A stretch of DNA of 64,000 bases from Mycetocola manganoxydans (GCF_003667545.1 NZ_RCUV01000001.1:186001-250000); one strand, 5' to 3'; numbered from the stretch's first letter, positions 1-8,931 are shown. Program-made: numbers and translations. Notes: a model not told the origin generated them from the sequence alone.

Positions 1-200
1 CCGTCGCGATCACGTAGCACGGGGAAGCGCCTTATCGTCACGTTCGGACGTGTTGCCGGCCGCTCCCCTGAGCGGGACGTGGTCGTCATGACCGTGACCT
101 GATCACCACGTTCAGTCAGCGCGTTCGCCAGTGACGCCAGTCGGAAAGACGCGGCCGCCGGCTCAGGCGAAAAGATGCGACTCGCGATTACGACGCGCAT
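1..200 (-). CDS. Glycosyltransferase (GT4-like), N-terminal 66 residues only
   Basis: The gene starts with ATG at 200 and reads leftward out of the window, so only its first 66 codons are visible. The start (MRVVIASRIFSPEPAAASFR), followed by a helix ending in ALTERGDQVTVMT, is the usual opening of GT-B glycosyltransferases of the WcaI/WbuB type: beta strand, glycine- and proline-rich loop, then the line about the sugar acceptor. It begins 4 bp after the stop codon of the WlbA-like dehydrogenase, so the two are probably translationally coupled. It is the likely transferase for the sugar made by the three genes upstream. The donor and acceptor cannot be read from this fragment. Confidence 0.75.
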   Translation of the reverse strand, partial: MRVVIASRIFSPEPAAASFRLASLANALTERGDQVTVMTTTSRSGERPATRPNVTIRRFPVLRDRD

Positions 201-204
201 CAGC

Positions 205-1191
205 CTAGAACTCGACCGACTTGCCCGTCCTGGCGGAGTCGATGATGCCTTCGACGACGGCGAGGGTTCGGAGCCCTTCTTCCATCGTGACGACGTCGGT
301 GCGAAGGCCGAGGACGGCGTCGCGGAACGCTTCGTGTTCGACCCGGAGGGGTTCTCGTTTTGCGATTGCGAACCGGGTGACATCGCCCTCGGACACTCCC
401 CGGAACGCGGACATGTACTCCCACTCGGTGGGGATCGTGCCATTGGCATAGAACGTCAGGTCACTCGAGTTCGTGTCAGCTACGTACGCGCCACGTTCCC
501 CAGTGACGATAGTGACCCGTTCCTTCATCGGGGAGAGCCAGTTCACCACGTGGTTCACGATCACCCCGTTCTCCAGCCGGCCGGTGGCGAGGATCATGTC
601 CTCGTACTCCCGGCCGCTTTTCAACATCGTCTGCGCGAAGATCGTCTTGTGGGGTGACTGTGCCACCCACGCTGTCAGGTCGACATCGTGCGAGCCGAGG
701 TCCTTCGCGACCCCGACGTCCGCAATCCGGGACGGGAACGGCCCCTGACGCCTTGTCGCAATCTGGTACACCTCACCCAGGTCTCCCGCTTCGATCCGGC
801 GACGCAGTTCTTGCAACGCCGGGTTGAACCGTTCGATATGACCGACAGCGCCAACCAGATTGTTCGCGGTGAACGCGTCGACCATCCGCTGCCCGGCCTG
901 AACCGAGTGTGCGATCGGTTTCTCGACGAGGGTGTGCACGCCTGCGTCGGCAAGTTTCAGTGCTGCCGCCTCGTGGAACGCAGTCGGCACCGCGACAACG
1001 GCCATGTCGATCCCGACACCGATCAACGCATCGATGTCCGGAAGAACATCAAGTTTCCCGGCAACACCGTGCGGGTCCCCGCCCGGATCAGCGATCCCGA
1101 CCAGATCCACCCCGGGCAACTCTCGCAGCACCCGGGCATGGTGCCGGCCCATCTGGCCAACACCGAGCAAACCCACCCGCAACTCGGCCAT
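205..1191 (-). CDS. Gfo/Idh/MocA oxidoreductase, WlbA/WbpB-like sugar-nucleotide 3-dehydrogenase
   Basis: 328 residues. An N-terminal Rossmann fold (GLLGVGQMGRHHARVL, residues 8-23) and the EKP motif at residues 90-92, whose Lys is the usual catalytic residue, place it in the Gfo/Idh/MocA family. In WlbA/WbpB enzymes this protein oxidises C3 of UDP-N-acetylglucosaminuronic acid to a 3-keto sugar, the substrate of the aminotransferase. Here the aminotransferase and a WbpD-like acetyltransferase lie directly upstream in the same operon. The start ATG shares its A with the stop of the aminotransferase gene. The substrate is inferred from the trio; a different sugar nucleotide is possible. Confidence 0.85.
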   Translation of the reverse strand: MAELRVGLLGVGQMGRHHARVLRELPGVDLVGIADPGGDPHGVAGKLDVLPDIDALIGVGIDMAVVAVPTAFHEAAALKLADAGVHTLVEKPIAHSVQAGQRMVDAFTANNLVGAVGHIERFNPALQELRRRIEAGDLGEVYQIATRRQGPFPSRIADVGVAKDLGSHDVDLTAWVAQSPHKTIFAQTMLKSGREYEDMILATGRLENGVIVNHVVNWLSPMKERVTIVTGERGAYVADTNSSDLTFYANGTIPTEWEYMSAFRGVSEGDVTRFAIAKREPLRVEHEAFRDAVLGLRTDVVTMEEGLRTLAVVEGIIDSARTGKSVEF

Positions 1192-2291
1192 CAGGCGCCT
1201 GCCTTCACCACAGTGTTCACCGCGGCGACGACCCGTTGCAGGTCGTCCTGCGACAGTGACGGGTGCACCGGCAAGGACACCACCTCAGCGGCCGCGCGTT
1301 CCGTCTCCGGCAACTCCAGCCCGGGAGCGAAATGGGTCAACGACGGCAACCGGTGATTCGGCACCGGGTAATACACACCAGACCCCACCTGGTGCTCCTC
1401 CTTCAACGCGGTCACGAAACCGTCCCGGTCTTCCGGCACCCGGATCGTGTACTGGTGATAGACGTGCACGGCGCCCGTCGCAACCGGAGGAACGGTGACA
1501 CCCTCCAGGTTCGCGTCGAGGAACGCCGCGTTCTCCTGACGGGTTTTCGTCCACGCGCCGACCTTGGTCAGCTGTACCCGCCCGATCGCCGCGTGGATGT
1601 CGGTCATCCGGTTGTTCAACCCGACAACTTCGTTCTGGTACTGCGTCTCCATACCCTGGTTGCGGAACAGCTTCACGCGCCGGACGAACTCGTCACTGTC
1701 ACAGGTCACCATCCCACCCTCGCCGCTGGTCATGTTCTTCGTCGGATACAGGCTGAACATCCCGAACCGACCGAACGACCCCACCCGCTTACCGTCCAGC
1801 TCTGCGCCGTGCGCCTGCGCGGCATCCTCATAAAGATCAAGATCGTATTTTTCTGCCAAAGCCATCAGCTCACCGAGGTGTGCCGGGTGACCGTACAGGT
1901 GAACGGGCATGATGGCCTTCGTCCTCGAGGTGATCGCCGCTTCGACGGCCACCGGATCCAGAGTGAACTGGTCCGGTTCAATGTCAACAAACACCGGGGT
2001 TGCCCCGGTCAACGCCACCGAGTTCGCCGTTGCGGCGAAGGTGAACGACGGCACAATGACCTCGTCGCCCGCGCCAACGCCCGCAGCGAGCAAACCGAGA
2101 TGAAGGCCAGAGGTGCCGGAGTTCACGGCGACACTCGCCCGACCCTGCACCATCACCTCAGCGAACTCAGCCTCAAACGCCGCAACCTCAGGCCCCTGCG
2201 CAACCATCCCGGAACGAAGAACACGATCAACCGCCTCCCGCTCCTCATCACCGATGATGGGCTTCGCCGGAGGAATAAATGAGTTAGTCAT
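1191..2291 (-). CDS. DegT/DnrJ/EryC1/StrS sugar aminotransferase (WlbC/WbpE-like)
   Basis: 366 residues from ATG 2291, which has a good AGAGAGG ribosome site and overlaps the upstream acetyltransferase stop by 8 bp. An in-frame extension to 2366 runs through the acetyltransferase coding sequence and is rejected. The PLP-binding Lys is K185 in SLYPTKNMTSGEGG; NSGTSGLHLGL (residues 58-68) and YEDAAQAHGA (154-163) are typical family signatures. It would transaminate the 3-keto sugar nucleotide made by the adjacent Gfo/Idh/MocA enzyme to the 3-amino sugar, normally with glutamate as donor. Family assignment is secure; the exact substrate is inferred from neighbours. Confidence 0.9.
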   Translation of the reverse strand: MTNSFIPPAKPIIGDEEREAVDRVLRSGMVAQGPEVAAFEAEFAEVMVQGRASVAVNSGTSGLHLGLLAAGVGAGDEVIVPSFTFAATANSVALTGATPVFVDIEPDQFTLDPVAVEAAITSRTKAIMPVHLYGHPAHLGELMALAEKYDLDLYEDAAQAHGAELDGKRVGSFGRFGMFSLYPTKNMTSGEGGMVTCDSDEFVRRVKLFRNQGMETQYQNEVVGLNNRMTDIHAAIGRVQLTKVGAWTKTRQENAAFLDANLEGVTVPPVATGAVHVYHQYTIRVPEDRDGFVTALKEEHQVGSGVYYPVPNHRLPSLTHFAPGLELPETERAAAEVVSLPVHPSLSQDDLQRVVAAVNTVVKAGA

Positions 2292-2895
2292 GTGCGGGGA
2301 CCTCTCTGAGTGTTCCGTCGTTTTCTTCATAAAGCGCACCCGTCTGGGGGCATTGCCACCCGGCATCCGTCTCTGTCAACCGCTGACCGGCCTTACCGAC
2401 CCACCCGATGCGTTTCGCGGGGACACCAACCATGAGCGCGAAGTCGGGCACGTCGCGGGTGACGACCGCGCCCGCAGCCACGGTCGACCATGCGCCGATC
2501 GTGACGGGAGCGACGCATACGGCGCGAGCGCCGATGGCGGCACCCTCGAGGATGGTGACTCCGACAGGCTCCCAGTCGTGCGCGCTCTTCTGCGACCCGT
2601 CCGGGTTGATCGCCCGTGGGTAGGTGTCATTGGTGAGCACGACTGCCGGGCCGATGAACACGCCGTTGCCGAGCCTCGCGGGCTCGTAGACGAGGGCGTA
2701 GTTCTGCACCTTGCAGTTGTTGCCCATCTCCACACCGGTTCCGATGTATGCGCCACGGCCGACGATGCAATTGCGGCCGATTCGAGCTTCTTCACGGACC
2801 TGTGCGAGATGCCAGACTGAGCTTCCTTCGCCGATGTCGGCCTGTTCGGATACGTCTGCCGATGGCACGATTCGGGCGTTGGGGTGAATACTCAA
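2284..2895 (-). CDS. Hexapeptide-repeat N-acetyltransferase (WbpD/WlbB-like)
   Basis: 203 residues from a TTG start at 2895, chosen because GAGGAG sits 5 nt upstream and the protein then begins MSIHPNARIVPSADV, as in WbpD. A longer in-frame reading to 3285 overlaps the divergent GT2 gene and has no acetyltransferase-like residues. Left-handed beta-helix hexapeptide repeats run from about residue 8 to 150, with the family loop LTNDTYPRA near residue 90 and the closing VGVPAKRIGWVG. It would N-acetylate the 3-amino group made by the aminotransferase, giving a 2,3-diacetamido sugar. It is the first gene of a leftward operon: acetyltransferase, aminotransferase, dehydrogenase, glycosyltransferase. 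Confidence 0.85.
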   Translation of the reverse strand: MSIHPNARIVPSADVSEQADIGEGSSVWHLAQVREEARIGRNCIVGRGAYIGTGVEMGNNCKVQNYALVYEPARLGNGVFIGPAVVLTNDTYPRAINPDGSQKSAHDWEPVGVTILEGAAIGARAVCVAPVTIGAWSTVAAGAVVTRDVPDFALMVGVPAKRIGWVGKAGQRLTETDAGWQCPQTGALYEENDGTLREVPAHD

Positions 2896-2967
2896 GTGGG
2901 CTCCTCGCACACGTTCGTTCGACGGCTGGTGCGCACCAAGACTACCGCCTTCTGCAACAATGGGCGT

Positions 2968-3678
2968 ATGACCGCCGCCCCCTCCAACGTGCCTGATGTC
3001 GCCGGAGGACGGGACTCGGAAGCGTGGATCATCATTCCCCTCTATAACGAGGCGACGGTGATCGCGCGTGTCGTCACCGAACTTCTTGAACGATTCGAAC
3101 ACGTGGTGTGCATCGACGACGGCAGCACGGATGGATCCGCTGCGGTCGCGGCTGCGGCCGGTGCCCGGGTGATTCGCCATCCAGTGAACCTGGGGCAGGG
3201 TGCAGCCCTTCAGACCGGGCTGGCCTACGTGACGACCAAGCCGGACGCGCGCTACATCGTGACCTTCGATGCGGACGGGCAGCACAGAATTGAAGACGCC
3301 GAGGGGATGTTACGTGCGGCACGAGAACACGGAACGGCTATCGTCTTCGGTTCCCGCTTCCTCGACGACCGTACTCAGCCTGGCTGGTTGAAGAAGGTCA
3401 TTCTCAAGACGGCGGTGTGGGTGACCAACCGGACGACGGGCCTTCGCCTGACCGACGCGCACAACGGCCTGCGCGTCATTCGCACCGACGCCGCGCGACT
3501 CGTCGATCTGCAGCAGGACCGGATGGCGCATGCGACCGAGATCGTCTTTCAGCTCGGCCGCACCAAGCTGCCGTGGGAGGAATACCCGGTGGAGCTTCTC
3601 TACACCGACTACTCGAAGGGGAAGGGCCAGTCTGTGTTGAACTCGGTCAATATCCTTGTCGACCTCCTCGTGCGATAG
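2968..3678 (+). CDS. GT2 glycosyltransferase, polyprenyl-phosphate sugar synthase-like
   Basis: 236 residues from ATG 2968. An in-frame earlier start at 2884 would overlap the divergent gene. It is a single GT-A domain with WIIIPLYNEATVIARVV, the nucleotide-binding CIDDGSTDGS, a metal-binding VTFDADGQHR and the acceptor-side DAHNGLRVIR. There is no C-terminal membrane segment. This is the pattern of dolichol-phosphate mannose synthase-like enzymes, which charge a polyprenyl phosphate with a sugar for use outside the membrane. The DUF2304 gene starts 10 bp downstream, a recurrent pairing in surface-glycan loci. No strong ribosome site precedes the ATG, so a leaderless message is possible. Confidence 0.8.
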   Translation: MTAAPSNVPDVAGGRDSEAWIIIPLYNEATVIARVVTELLERFEHVVCIDDGSTDGSAAVAAAAGARVIRHPVNLGQGAALQTGLAYVTTKPDARYIVTFDADGQHRIEDAEGMLRAAREHGTAIVFGSRFLDDRTQPGWLKKVILKTAVWVTNRTTGLRLTDAHNGLRVIRTDAARLVDLQQDRMAHATEIVFQLGRTKLPWEEYPVELLYTDYSKGKGQSVLNSVNILVDLLVR

Positions 3679-3688
3679 GACCAGAACC

Positions 3689-4066
3689 ATGTGGATCCAG
3701 ATCATCCTCGTTGTCGGCGTTGTCGTCGTCGGCCTCTTTCTCACTCGCCCGTCCGGCCGGGACAGCCACCTCGCGCTTCGCCGTCTGTTCCTGGCGGCGT
3801 TCGTCGTCGCTGCGGTCGGGTCGATCATTTTTCCGCAGTGGCTGACCTATGTCGCCAACCTCGTGGGAGTCGGACGCGGAACCGACCTTCTGCTGTATGG
3901 TTTCGTCCTTGCATTTCTTATCTACGTCTCAACGACGTATCGCCGCAACGTCCAGCTGGACCGTAAGCTCACCCGGCTCGCGCGTGATCTTGCCCTGGCG
4001 GAAGCACGCATCGAGGACAGTCATCCGGAAACGGCGCCCCCGTCGGCCCCAAAAGGCGACGACTGA
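3689..4066 (+). CDS. DUF2304 small membrane protein
   Basis: 125 residues from ATG 3689, with AGGA upstream and 10 bp after the GT2 stop. Three hydrophobic segments (about residues 1-17, 27-45 and 60-77) are followed by a charged, probably coiled-coil tail from about residue 80 (TYRRNVQLDRKLTRLARDLA). This is the layout of DUF2304 proteins, small membrane partners usually found beside GT2 polyprenyl-phosphate sugar synthases. The role is unknown; a membrane anchor or partner for the soluble GT2 enzyme next door is a reasonable inference. It converges with the DUF6541-like gene, leaving 24 bp with no clear terminator. Confidence 0.75.
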   Translation: MWIQIILVVGVVVVGLFLTRPSGRDSHLALRRLFLAAFVVAAVGSIIFPQWLTYVANLVGVGRGTDLLLYGFVLAFLIYVSTTYRRNVQLDRKLTRLARDLALAEARIEDSHPETAPPSAPKGDD

Positions 4067-4090
4067 CGTACACCCGGCGGGGTAGTCGCG

Positions 4091-6055
4091 TCAGTCGCAG
4101 CCGGTGATGCGGTAGAGGACCTTGTCGTTCTCACGATCGATCTCCGTGACTGCCCCCGACTCGGCGAGATTCAGATAGCCCTCGAAGTTTGTCGTGCTGT
4201 CGAAGCTGAGTACGCCGCCCGCATCTCTCGTGTAGATGCCGAAGTCCAGCACATATCCAACCCCCAGCGACTCCAGCGCCGCGCACACCTCTGGGTCGGT
4301 GCCAGCCTCATTGAGCCGCGTGTTGACGGTAACGTGTTCGGGATCGGACGAGATATTGAAGTGCGGGTTGAGCACGCGACGATCGCCGACGACGTATGCG
4401 AGTGAAGCACCGGTCCACGGGTTGCCGGCCACAATGGAATCCTCGGGCACGTGCTCACCGAGCCGCTCGAGTATCGTGCGCTCATCGATCGATAAAATCG
4501 GCGACGATTCGGTCATCGCGTACTTCGGTCGCGCGTCCGCAACGGCGTACTGCATGGCGTTGCCCTGCGTCGCAGCGAGTAACAGGACGGCGGCGAAGAA
4601 CGGCAGGACGGGGGCAATTCGTGCTGCGCGCAGACGCTGATCCAATCGGGGTTGAAGCCGTTTCTCAGCGAACCTCCACACGGCAGAGACGCCAAGCACG
4701 GCGATCGGGACAGCTATCGTCGCAAGCAACGCAGTGAGCCGTGGAGTGTCCTTATAGAACAGGCCGATCGTGACGTTGCGCAGGTCGCCGTAAGGAAGTG
4801 ACGCCGCCAGAAGGAAGAGGACGGCACTGACCGCCCACATGCCGCCGATCCACCACCGGCCGTTGCGGAGAACGGACACCAGCCCGACGATGGTCAGGAC
4901 ACTGATGACAACAGCCGGGAATGCCCCCTCCCTCGAATTGCTGATGAGTTCATACAACGCGTACACGGGGCTGGCGTGGGCGTCCCACGGCGAGGTATTT
5001 CCGAGCCGCCCGATGACGTACCACGCGGCGGCAAACACCAGCATTGCGATTCCGAATGCCAGCACTGCTGCCCATCGCACTCCGCGCGGGCCCGATCCCC
5101 GCCAGATCCGGACGACAACGGCGAGCGCAGCTGGCACGAGCATTGCTGCCCAGGCGAAGACGACGGCAGATTGGGCCAGCCCCATCGCGACGAGCGTAAC
5201 TGCGAGCGTGAGGGCAGCCAGCACCGGTGGCGCCAGCGTGCCACGGGGAACCAGCCCGAGGACGGACAACCCGAGCGCGAGAGCGAGCGGGATGAAGGCT
5301 AGTGCAAAGAAATAGGGGTACAGCACGCCGTAGTCGAGCGGAAGAATCGGGAAGCCGGGAATGCCGGCACTCAGGACACCCGCGGCCAGGATCGCCACCC
5401 GGCTCCCTGGAGCGAGCGCCCGGCTGAGAGCCACCACGCCAGCTGGCCAGATACCGGCGGCGATGACGATGTTGACCGTGTTCGCGGCCATGAGGACGTC
5501 GCCACCGGATGACGCCGCCACAAGCGACACCATCCCGTGCCATGCTGCCGGATAGAAGCTCGATGCTCCCGGGGGCAGGATCAGACCGGAAAGATGGAAT
5601 GACGAGGCATTGGCGGAGTCGAGCACGAACTTGACGCCATTGAGGTGGAACGCTGCGTCGAACGTCTGCGACATGTTCGTGGGGTCGCCGATCACGATGA
5701 CCAGTTGAATAGTGATCGCGACGGCAGCGATCGCCAGCGCCGTGATAATCCAGCTACGTTCAGTAGGCTTTCTGTATCGCCGCGAAGCGCCCCATGCACC
5801 GGTCAGAAGACGATGCACGACGGCAGTTCCGGCGGCGATCGCGAGCAATGCCGCCATGACTACCGGGACTGCCCACGGCAGCGCCACGAACGGAAAGGCG
5901 ATTGCCAGGACCGCAACGAGTGCCGCGGAGACGGCCGGCGCGGCGGCATGAAGCACGAATCCCCGTGCCCCTGCTGCCAGAAGCACCGCTAGACCGGGCA
6001 GGTAGAAGAAGCCGATCGAGACCGCCAGGACCGGTAGTGCTGACAACCAGCTCAC
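4091..6055 (-). CDS. Large polytopic membrane protein, DUF6541-like (possible GT-C glycosyltransferase)
   Basis: 654 residues from a GTG start. About a dozen hydrophobic segments fill residues 1-500, and a soluble C-terminal domain of about 130 residues follows, probably extracytoplasmic. The layout (many helices, an acidic loop after an early helix around NMSQTFDAAFHLNGV, a C-terminal periplasmic domain) resembles DUF6541 proteins and GT-C enzymes that use polyprenyl-phosphate sugars. Context supports this: a polyprenyl-phosphate sugar synthase-like GT2 and DUF2304 gene converge with it, and galE lies just upstream. No catalytic residue can be named with confidence. Confidence 0.6.
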   Translation of the reverse strand: MSWLSALPVLAVSIGFFYLPGLAVLLAAGARGFVLHAAAPAVSAALVAVLAIAFPFVALPWAVPVVMAALLAIAAGTAVVHRLLTGAWGASRRYRKPTERSWIITALAIAAVAITIQLVIVIGDPTNMSQTFDAAFHLNGVKFVLDSANASSFHLSGLILPPGASSFYPAAWHGMVSLVAASSGGDVLMAANTVNIVIAAGIWPAGVVALSRALAPGSRVAILAAGVLSAGIPGFPILPLDYGVLYPYFFALAFIPLALALGLSVLGLVPRGTLAPPVLAALTLAVTLVAMGLAQSAVVFAWAAMLVPAALAVVVRIWRGSGPRGVRWAAVLAFGIAMLVFAAAWYVIGRLGNTSPWDAHASPVYALYELISNSREGAFPAVVISVLTIVGLVSVLRNGRWWIGGMWAVSAVLFLLAASLPYGDLRNVTIGLFYKDTPRLTALLATIAVPIAVLGVSAVWRFAEKRLQPRLDQRLRAARIAPVLPFFAAVLLLAATQGNAMQYAVADARPKYAMTESSPILSIDERTILERLGEHVPEDSIVAGNPWTGASLAYVVGDRRVLNPHFNISSDPEHVTVNTRLNEAGTDPEVCAALESLGVGYVLDFGIYTRDAGGVLSFDSTTNFEGYLNLAESGAVTEIDRENDKVLYRITGCD

Positions 6056-6089
6056 GTGATCGCCATCCCCTCTCGACGAGTGAGGGCTG

Positions 6090-7073
6090 TCACGACGCCA
6101 TGCCCGGGCGTGCGAGCAGGGAGGCCTCCCACGCTGAGCCGACCATCTCCGTGAGGTTGCGTCTGGCGGTCCAGCCCAGCGCTTCCTGCATCCGGGTCAC
6201 ATCTGCCACGACAGTTGCAGGGTCGCCCGCGCGACGGACCTGCACAACCGGCCGGAACGTTCTGCCTGAGCACACCGAGAGTGTGTCGAGCACTTCGAGG
6301 ACGCTCGCACCGGTTCCTGTCCCGACATTGAGCACCGTCGACCGAACGTCGGTGTCAGCCAGGTGGTTGAGCGAACGGATGTGGGCTTCAGCCAGGTCGA
6401 GGACATGCACATAGTCCCTGACCCCTGTCCCGTCCGGAGTATTGAAGTCGTCGCCGAACACCCGGGGGCTTTCACCACGGTGCACCGCGTCGATCGCAAG
6501 CGTCAAAAGGTTCATCGGAACTGTGTCAGCAAGTTCCGGCCAGCCGGCGCCTGCCACGTTGAAGTATCGGAGGCTCGCGGTTCGGAGCTGCTGGGCATCT
6601 GCAGCGGCGGCGACCAGCCACTCGCCTGCGAGTTTCGTCTGGCCGTACGGGTTGACGGGATTGGTCGGCGCATCCTCAGTCACCGGGGATGCTTCGGGAC
6701 TGCCATATACGGCCGCAGAGGACGAGAAAACAAATCTGTCGACAGACGACCCCTCGATCGCCAGAAGTACATTCGCGAGCCCGCCGACGTTCTCCCGGTA
6801 GTAGCGTGCTGGCTGCTCAACGGACTGTCCTACCTGCTTCAGGGCAGCGAGATGAATGACGGCGGAAACGTCATGTTGGTCGATGAACGTCCGCAGCGAC
6901 CGTGGGGCCTGTTCGCTGGCGAGGTCGATGACGGCGAGGGGTACGTCTCCCACTCGCGAAGCGTCACCGCTGGCGAGGCTGTCCACGACGACGGCTTCTT
7001 CCTTTTGCTCACGGAGTAGCCGAACGATGTGGCTGCCGATGTACCCGGCGCCGCCGGTAACGAGAACTGACAC
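6090..7073 (-). CDS. galE: UDP-glucose 4-epimerase
   Basis: 327 residues from a GTG start. It is an extended short-chain dehydrogenase with the NAD-binding GGAGYIGSH (residues 7-15), the catalytic SSSAAVYG near residue 119 and the YxxxK pair Y143/K147 in NPYGQTKLAG. It interconverts UDP-glucose and UDP-galactose, the latter being the donor for galactose or galactofuranose in surface polymers. It is probably co-transcribed with the membrane protein gene 34 bp downstream and the two GT2 genes upstream, all leftward. Length and motifs match GalE closely; a related 4-epimerase specificity cannot be excluded. Confidence 0.9.
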   Translation of the reverse strand: MSVLVTGGAGYIGSHIVRLLREQKEEAVVVDSLASGDASRVGDVPLAVIDLASEQAPRSLRTFIDQHDVSAVIHLAALKQVGQSVEQPARYYRENVGGLANVLLAIEGSSVDRFVFSSSAAVYGSPEASPVTEDAPTNPVNPYGQTKLAGEWLVAAAADAQQLRTASLRYFNVAGAGWPELADTVPMNLLTLAIDAVHRGESPRVFGDDFNTPDGTGVRDYVHVLDLAEAHIRSLNHLADTDVRSTVLNVGTGTGASVLEVLDTLSVCSGRTFRPVVQVRRAGDPATVVADVTRMQEALGWTARRNLTEMVGSAWEASLLARPGMAS

Positions 7074-7117
7074 CCGTCAATAGTAGTCGTGCAACCACTG
7101 GCTCGTTCTGAGCAGCG

Positions 7118-7981
7118 TCACACTCCCGTGTTCTTGAATCCGCGGGCGATCAGACGACGGTAAAGCCGCGTGCGCATCCCGACGGGAACAAAGCGGTATA
7201 TCCCCCGTACAGTGATGTTGCGGCAGAACTGGGCGCGGGTCGTGAAACGGATGCTGCGGAGCGCGCGCTGGAGACTGAGTTCGGCCTCGAACTGCCGACG
7301 ACCGCCTCGGCGGGAGTATGCGCCTGCCCCGACCCGGTACATCAGGAGCGGGTCCGGCAGGTTTTCGACCCGTGCGCCCGAGTGAATCATTCGGGCGAAG
7401 AGCCAGTAATCCTCCATGAGCCCGATGTCCTCATAGCCGCCCGCCCGGTCAACGGCGGCGCGGCGGTACATCACTGTCGGGTGATTGAAGGGGTCGTGGA
7501 ATCGTGCGTACTTGGCGATATTTGCCGCGCCTGTTGGCGGGGTCCGTCTGCCGATCACTTCGCTTGTGTCGTGCGCGAACTCCAGCATGCCCGTGCCAAC
7601 GAGGTCGAAACCCTCATGAACTTTGGCGAGCTGTCGCTCGAAACGGCTCGAGAGCGAGACGTCATCGGCATCCATTCGGGCGACGATGTCGTGCGAACAC
7701 GCAGCGAGACCAGCGGTCAGCGCGTTGGCGAGCCCACCGCGCTCGGGAATCCGAACACGCACGACGGGGACTCCCGTTGAGGCGACGGCTTTTGCCACCG
7801 CGGTCTCAAGAGCCGCAGTGATGGCGCCGTCCTGGACGACGACGACCTCATCTGGCGGAAGGGTCTGCGCATCGACCGAACTCGAGAACGCACGGGTGAA
7901 CTGTGCAGGGTCGTCGTTTCCGTATACCGGCAGCAGCAGCGAAAACGGCGCCGGGCGCTGTTGGGGGACGTCGCCTGTCAT
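7118..7981 (-). CDS. GT2 family glycosyltransferase
   Basis: 287 residues. The ATG overlaps the stop of the next GT2 gene as ATGA, so the pair is translationally coupled. The GT-A core shows LLLPVYGNDDP, VVVQDGAI, the metal-binding IVARMDADDVS and a downstream GLMEDYWLFARMI motif, the acceptor-side ED pair common in this family. The C-terminal part is basic and has no obvious membrane helix. It is likely one of the enzymes that assemble the surface polysaccharide encoded by this region. The sugar and linkage cannot be read from sequence. Confidence 0.85.
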   Translation of the reverse strand: MTGDVPQQRPAPFSLLLPVYGNDDPAQFTRAFSSSVDAQTLPPDEVVVVQDGAITAALETAVAKAVASTGVPVVRVRIPERGGLANALTAGLAACSHDIVARMDADDVSLSSRFERQLAKVHEGFDLVGTGMLEFAHDTSEVIGRRTPPTGAANIAKYARFHDPFNHPTVMYRRAAVDRAGGYEDIGLMEDYWLFARMIHSGARVENLPDPLLMYRVGAGAYSRRGGRRQFEAELSLQRALRSIRFTTRAQFCRNITVRGIYRFVPVGMRTRLYRRLIARGFKNTGV

Positions 7982-8931
7982 GATGGCCTGCGTTCGAGAA
8001 CAGCGAGCACGTCCTCCGGGACTCCCACCCCGGCGAGCACTGCAGAGTTCGGACGCGGGCGTCGCGCCAGCCCCTCACGAAGCCCGACGGCGAGCCCGGA
8101 ACGGAGAGTTCGTCGATCGTGCGAACTGCGGAACGTTTTTCCCCAGCGAAGGAATGAGGCTCCGATGTAGATGACCTTCTCGCCAGGCGACAGTGCCGGA
8201 GATGCCCTGAACAGCCAGACTTTGTTCCGGACCTCGAGCCTGAACCGGGGACCAGGGTCGACGTCGGTCGAGGCGAAAGCTCTGGTCTTGTGGACGACGA
8301 CGCTTGCCGGCACGCTCAGACCTGCTCCGTGGCGCAACAACCTCGCACTGAATTCGAAGTCGTCATTCCAGAGGAAATAGTCGGCGATGGGGAAACCGTG
8401 GCGCACAATCGCGTCGGCTCTGTACATCGATGAGACGAATGAGAGCGATCGGACGGCAACGGCGTCGATGTCCTCGGCGCGGCTTTTCTCCGCCTTCCCC
8501 GCAAACGGGTTTCGTCTGGGGGTGTTCATGGGGTGTTCTGCCCCGTTCGTCCAGACCACGCGTGACCCGACCGCACAGAGGTTTTCACCGTTGTATGCGT
8601 CTACCGAGTGGAGTAAAGCGTCGAGGGCTCCGGTCTCGGGGACGGTGTCGTCGTCCATCACCCAGACCCAGTCGGGGTCGTGACGAGCGAGAGCTGCAGC
8701 CATCCCTACCGCGAACCCGCCTGCCCCTCCGGTGTTCGCCGAGAGCTGGATCAGGGTGGCGGTCGGCGCGACCTCACGAACAACAGCTGCGGAATCGTCG
8801 CTTGACGCATTGTCTACAACGACGACGGCATCCGGTACCCGCGTCTGAGCCTTCAGCCCTGCGAGGACCTCACGAAGGAGATCCCGCCGGTTGTAGGCAA
8901 CCACAACCGCAACTACCTGACGACTGCGCAC
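7978..8931 (-). CDS. GT2 family glycosyltransferase (rhamnosyl/galactofuranosyltransferase-like)
   Basis: 317 residues from a GTG start with GAGGA about 10 nt upstream. Motifs are VVAVVVAYNRRDLLREVL at the N-terminus, VVVDNASSDDS, the metal-binding VWVMDDDTVPE near residue 95 and WNDDFEFSARLLRHG near residue 195. The DDD and WNDDFEF pattern is that of the GlfT2/rhamnosyltransferase branch of GT2. With galE in the same operon, galactofuranose or galactose transfer is plausible but unproven. It is the first gene of the leftward run GT2, GT2, galE, membrane protein. Confidence 0.85.
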   Translation of the reverse strand: MRSRQVVAVVVAYNRRDLLREVLAGLKAQTRVPDAVVVVDNASSDDSAAVVREVAPTATLIQLSANTGGAGGFAVGMAAALARHDPDWVWVMDDDTVPETGALDALLHSVDAYNGENLCAVGSRVVWTNGAEHPMNTPRRNPFAGKAEKSRAEDIDAVAVRSLSFVSSMYRADAIVRHGFPIADYFLWNDDFEFSARLLRHGAGLSVPASVVVHKTRAFASTDVDPGPRFRLEVRNKVWLFRASPALSPGEKVIYIGASFLRWGKTFRSSHDRRTLRSGLAVGLREGLARRPRPNSAVLAGVGVPEDVLAVLERRPS

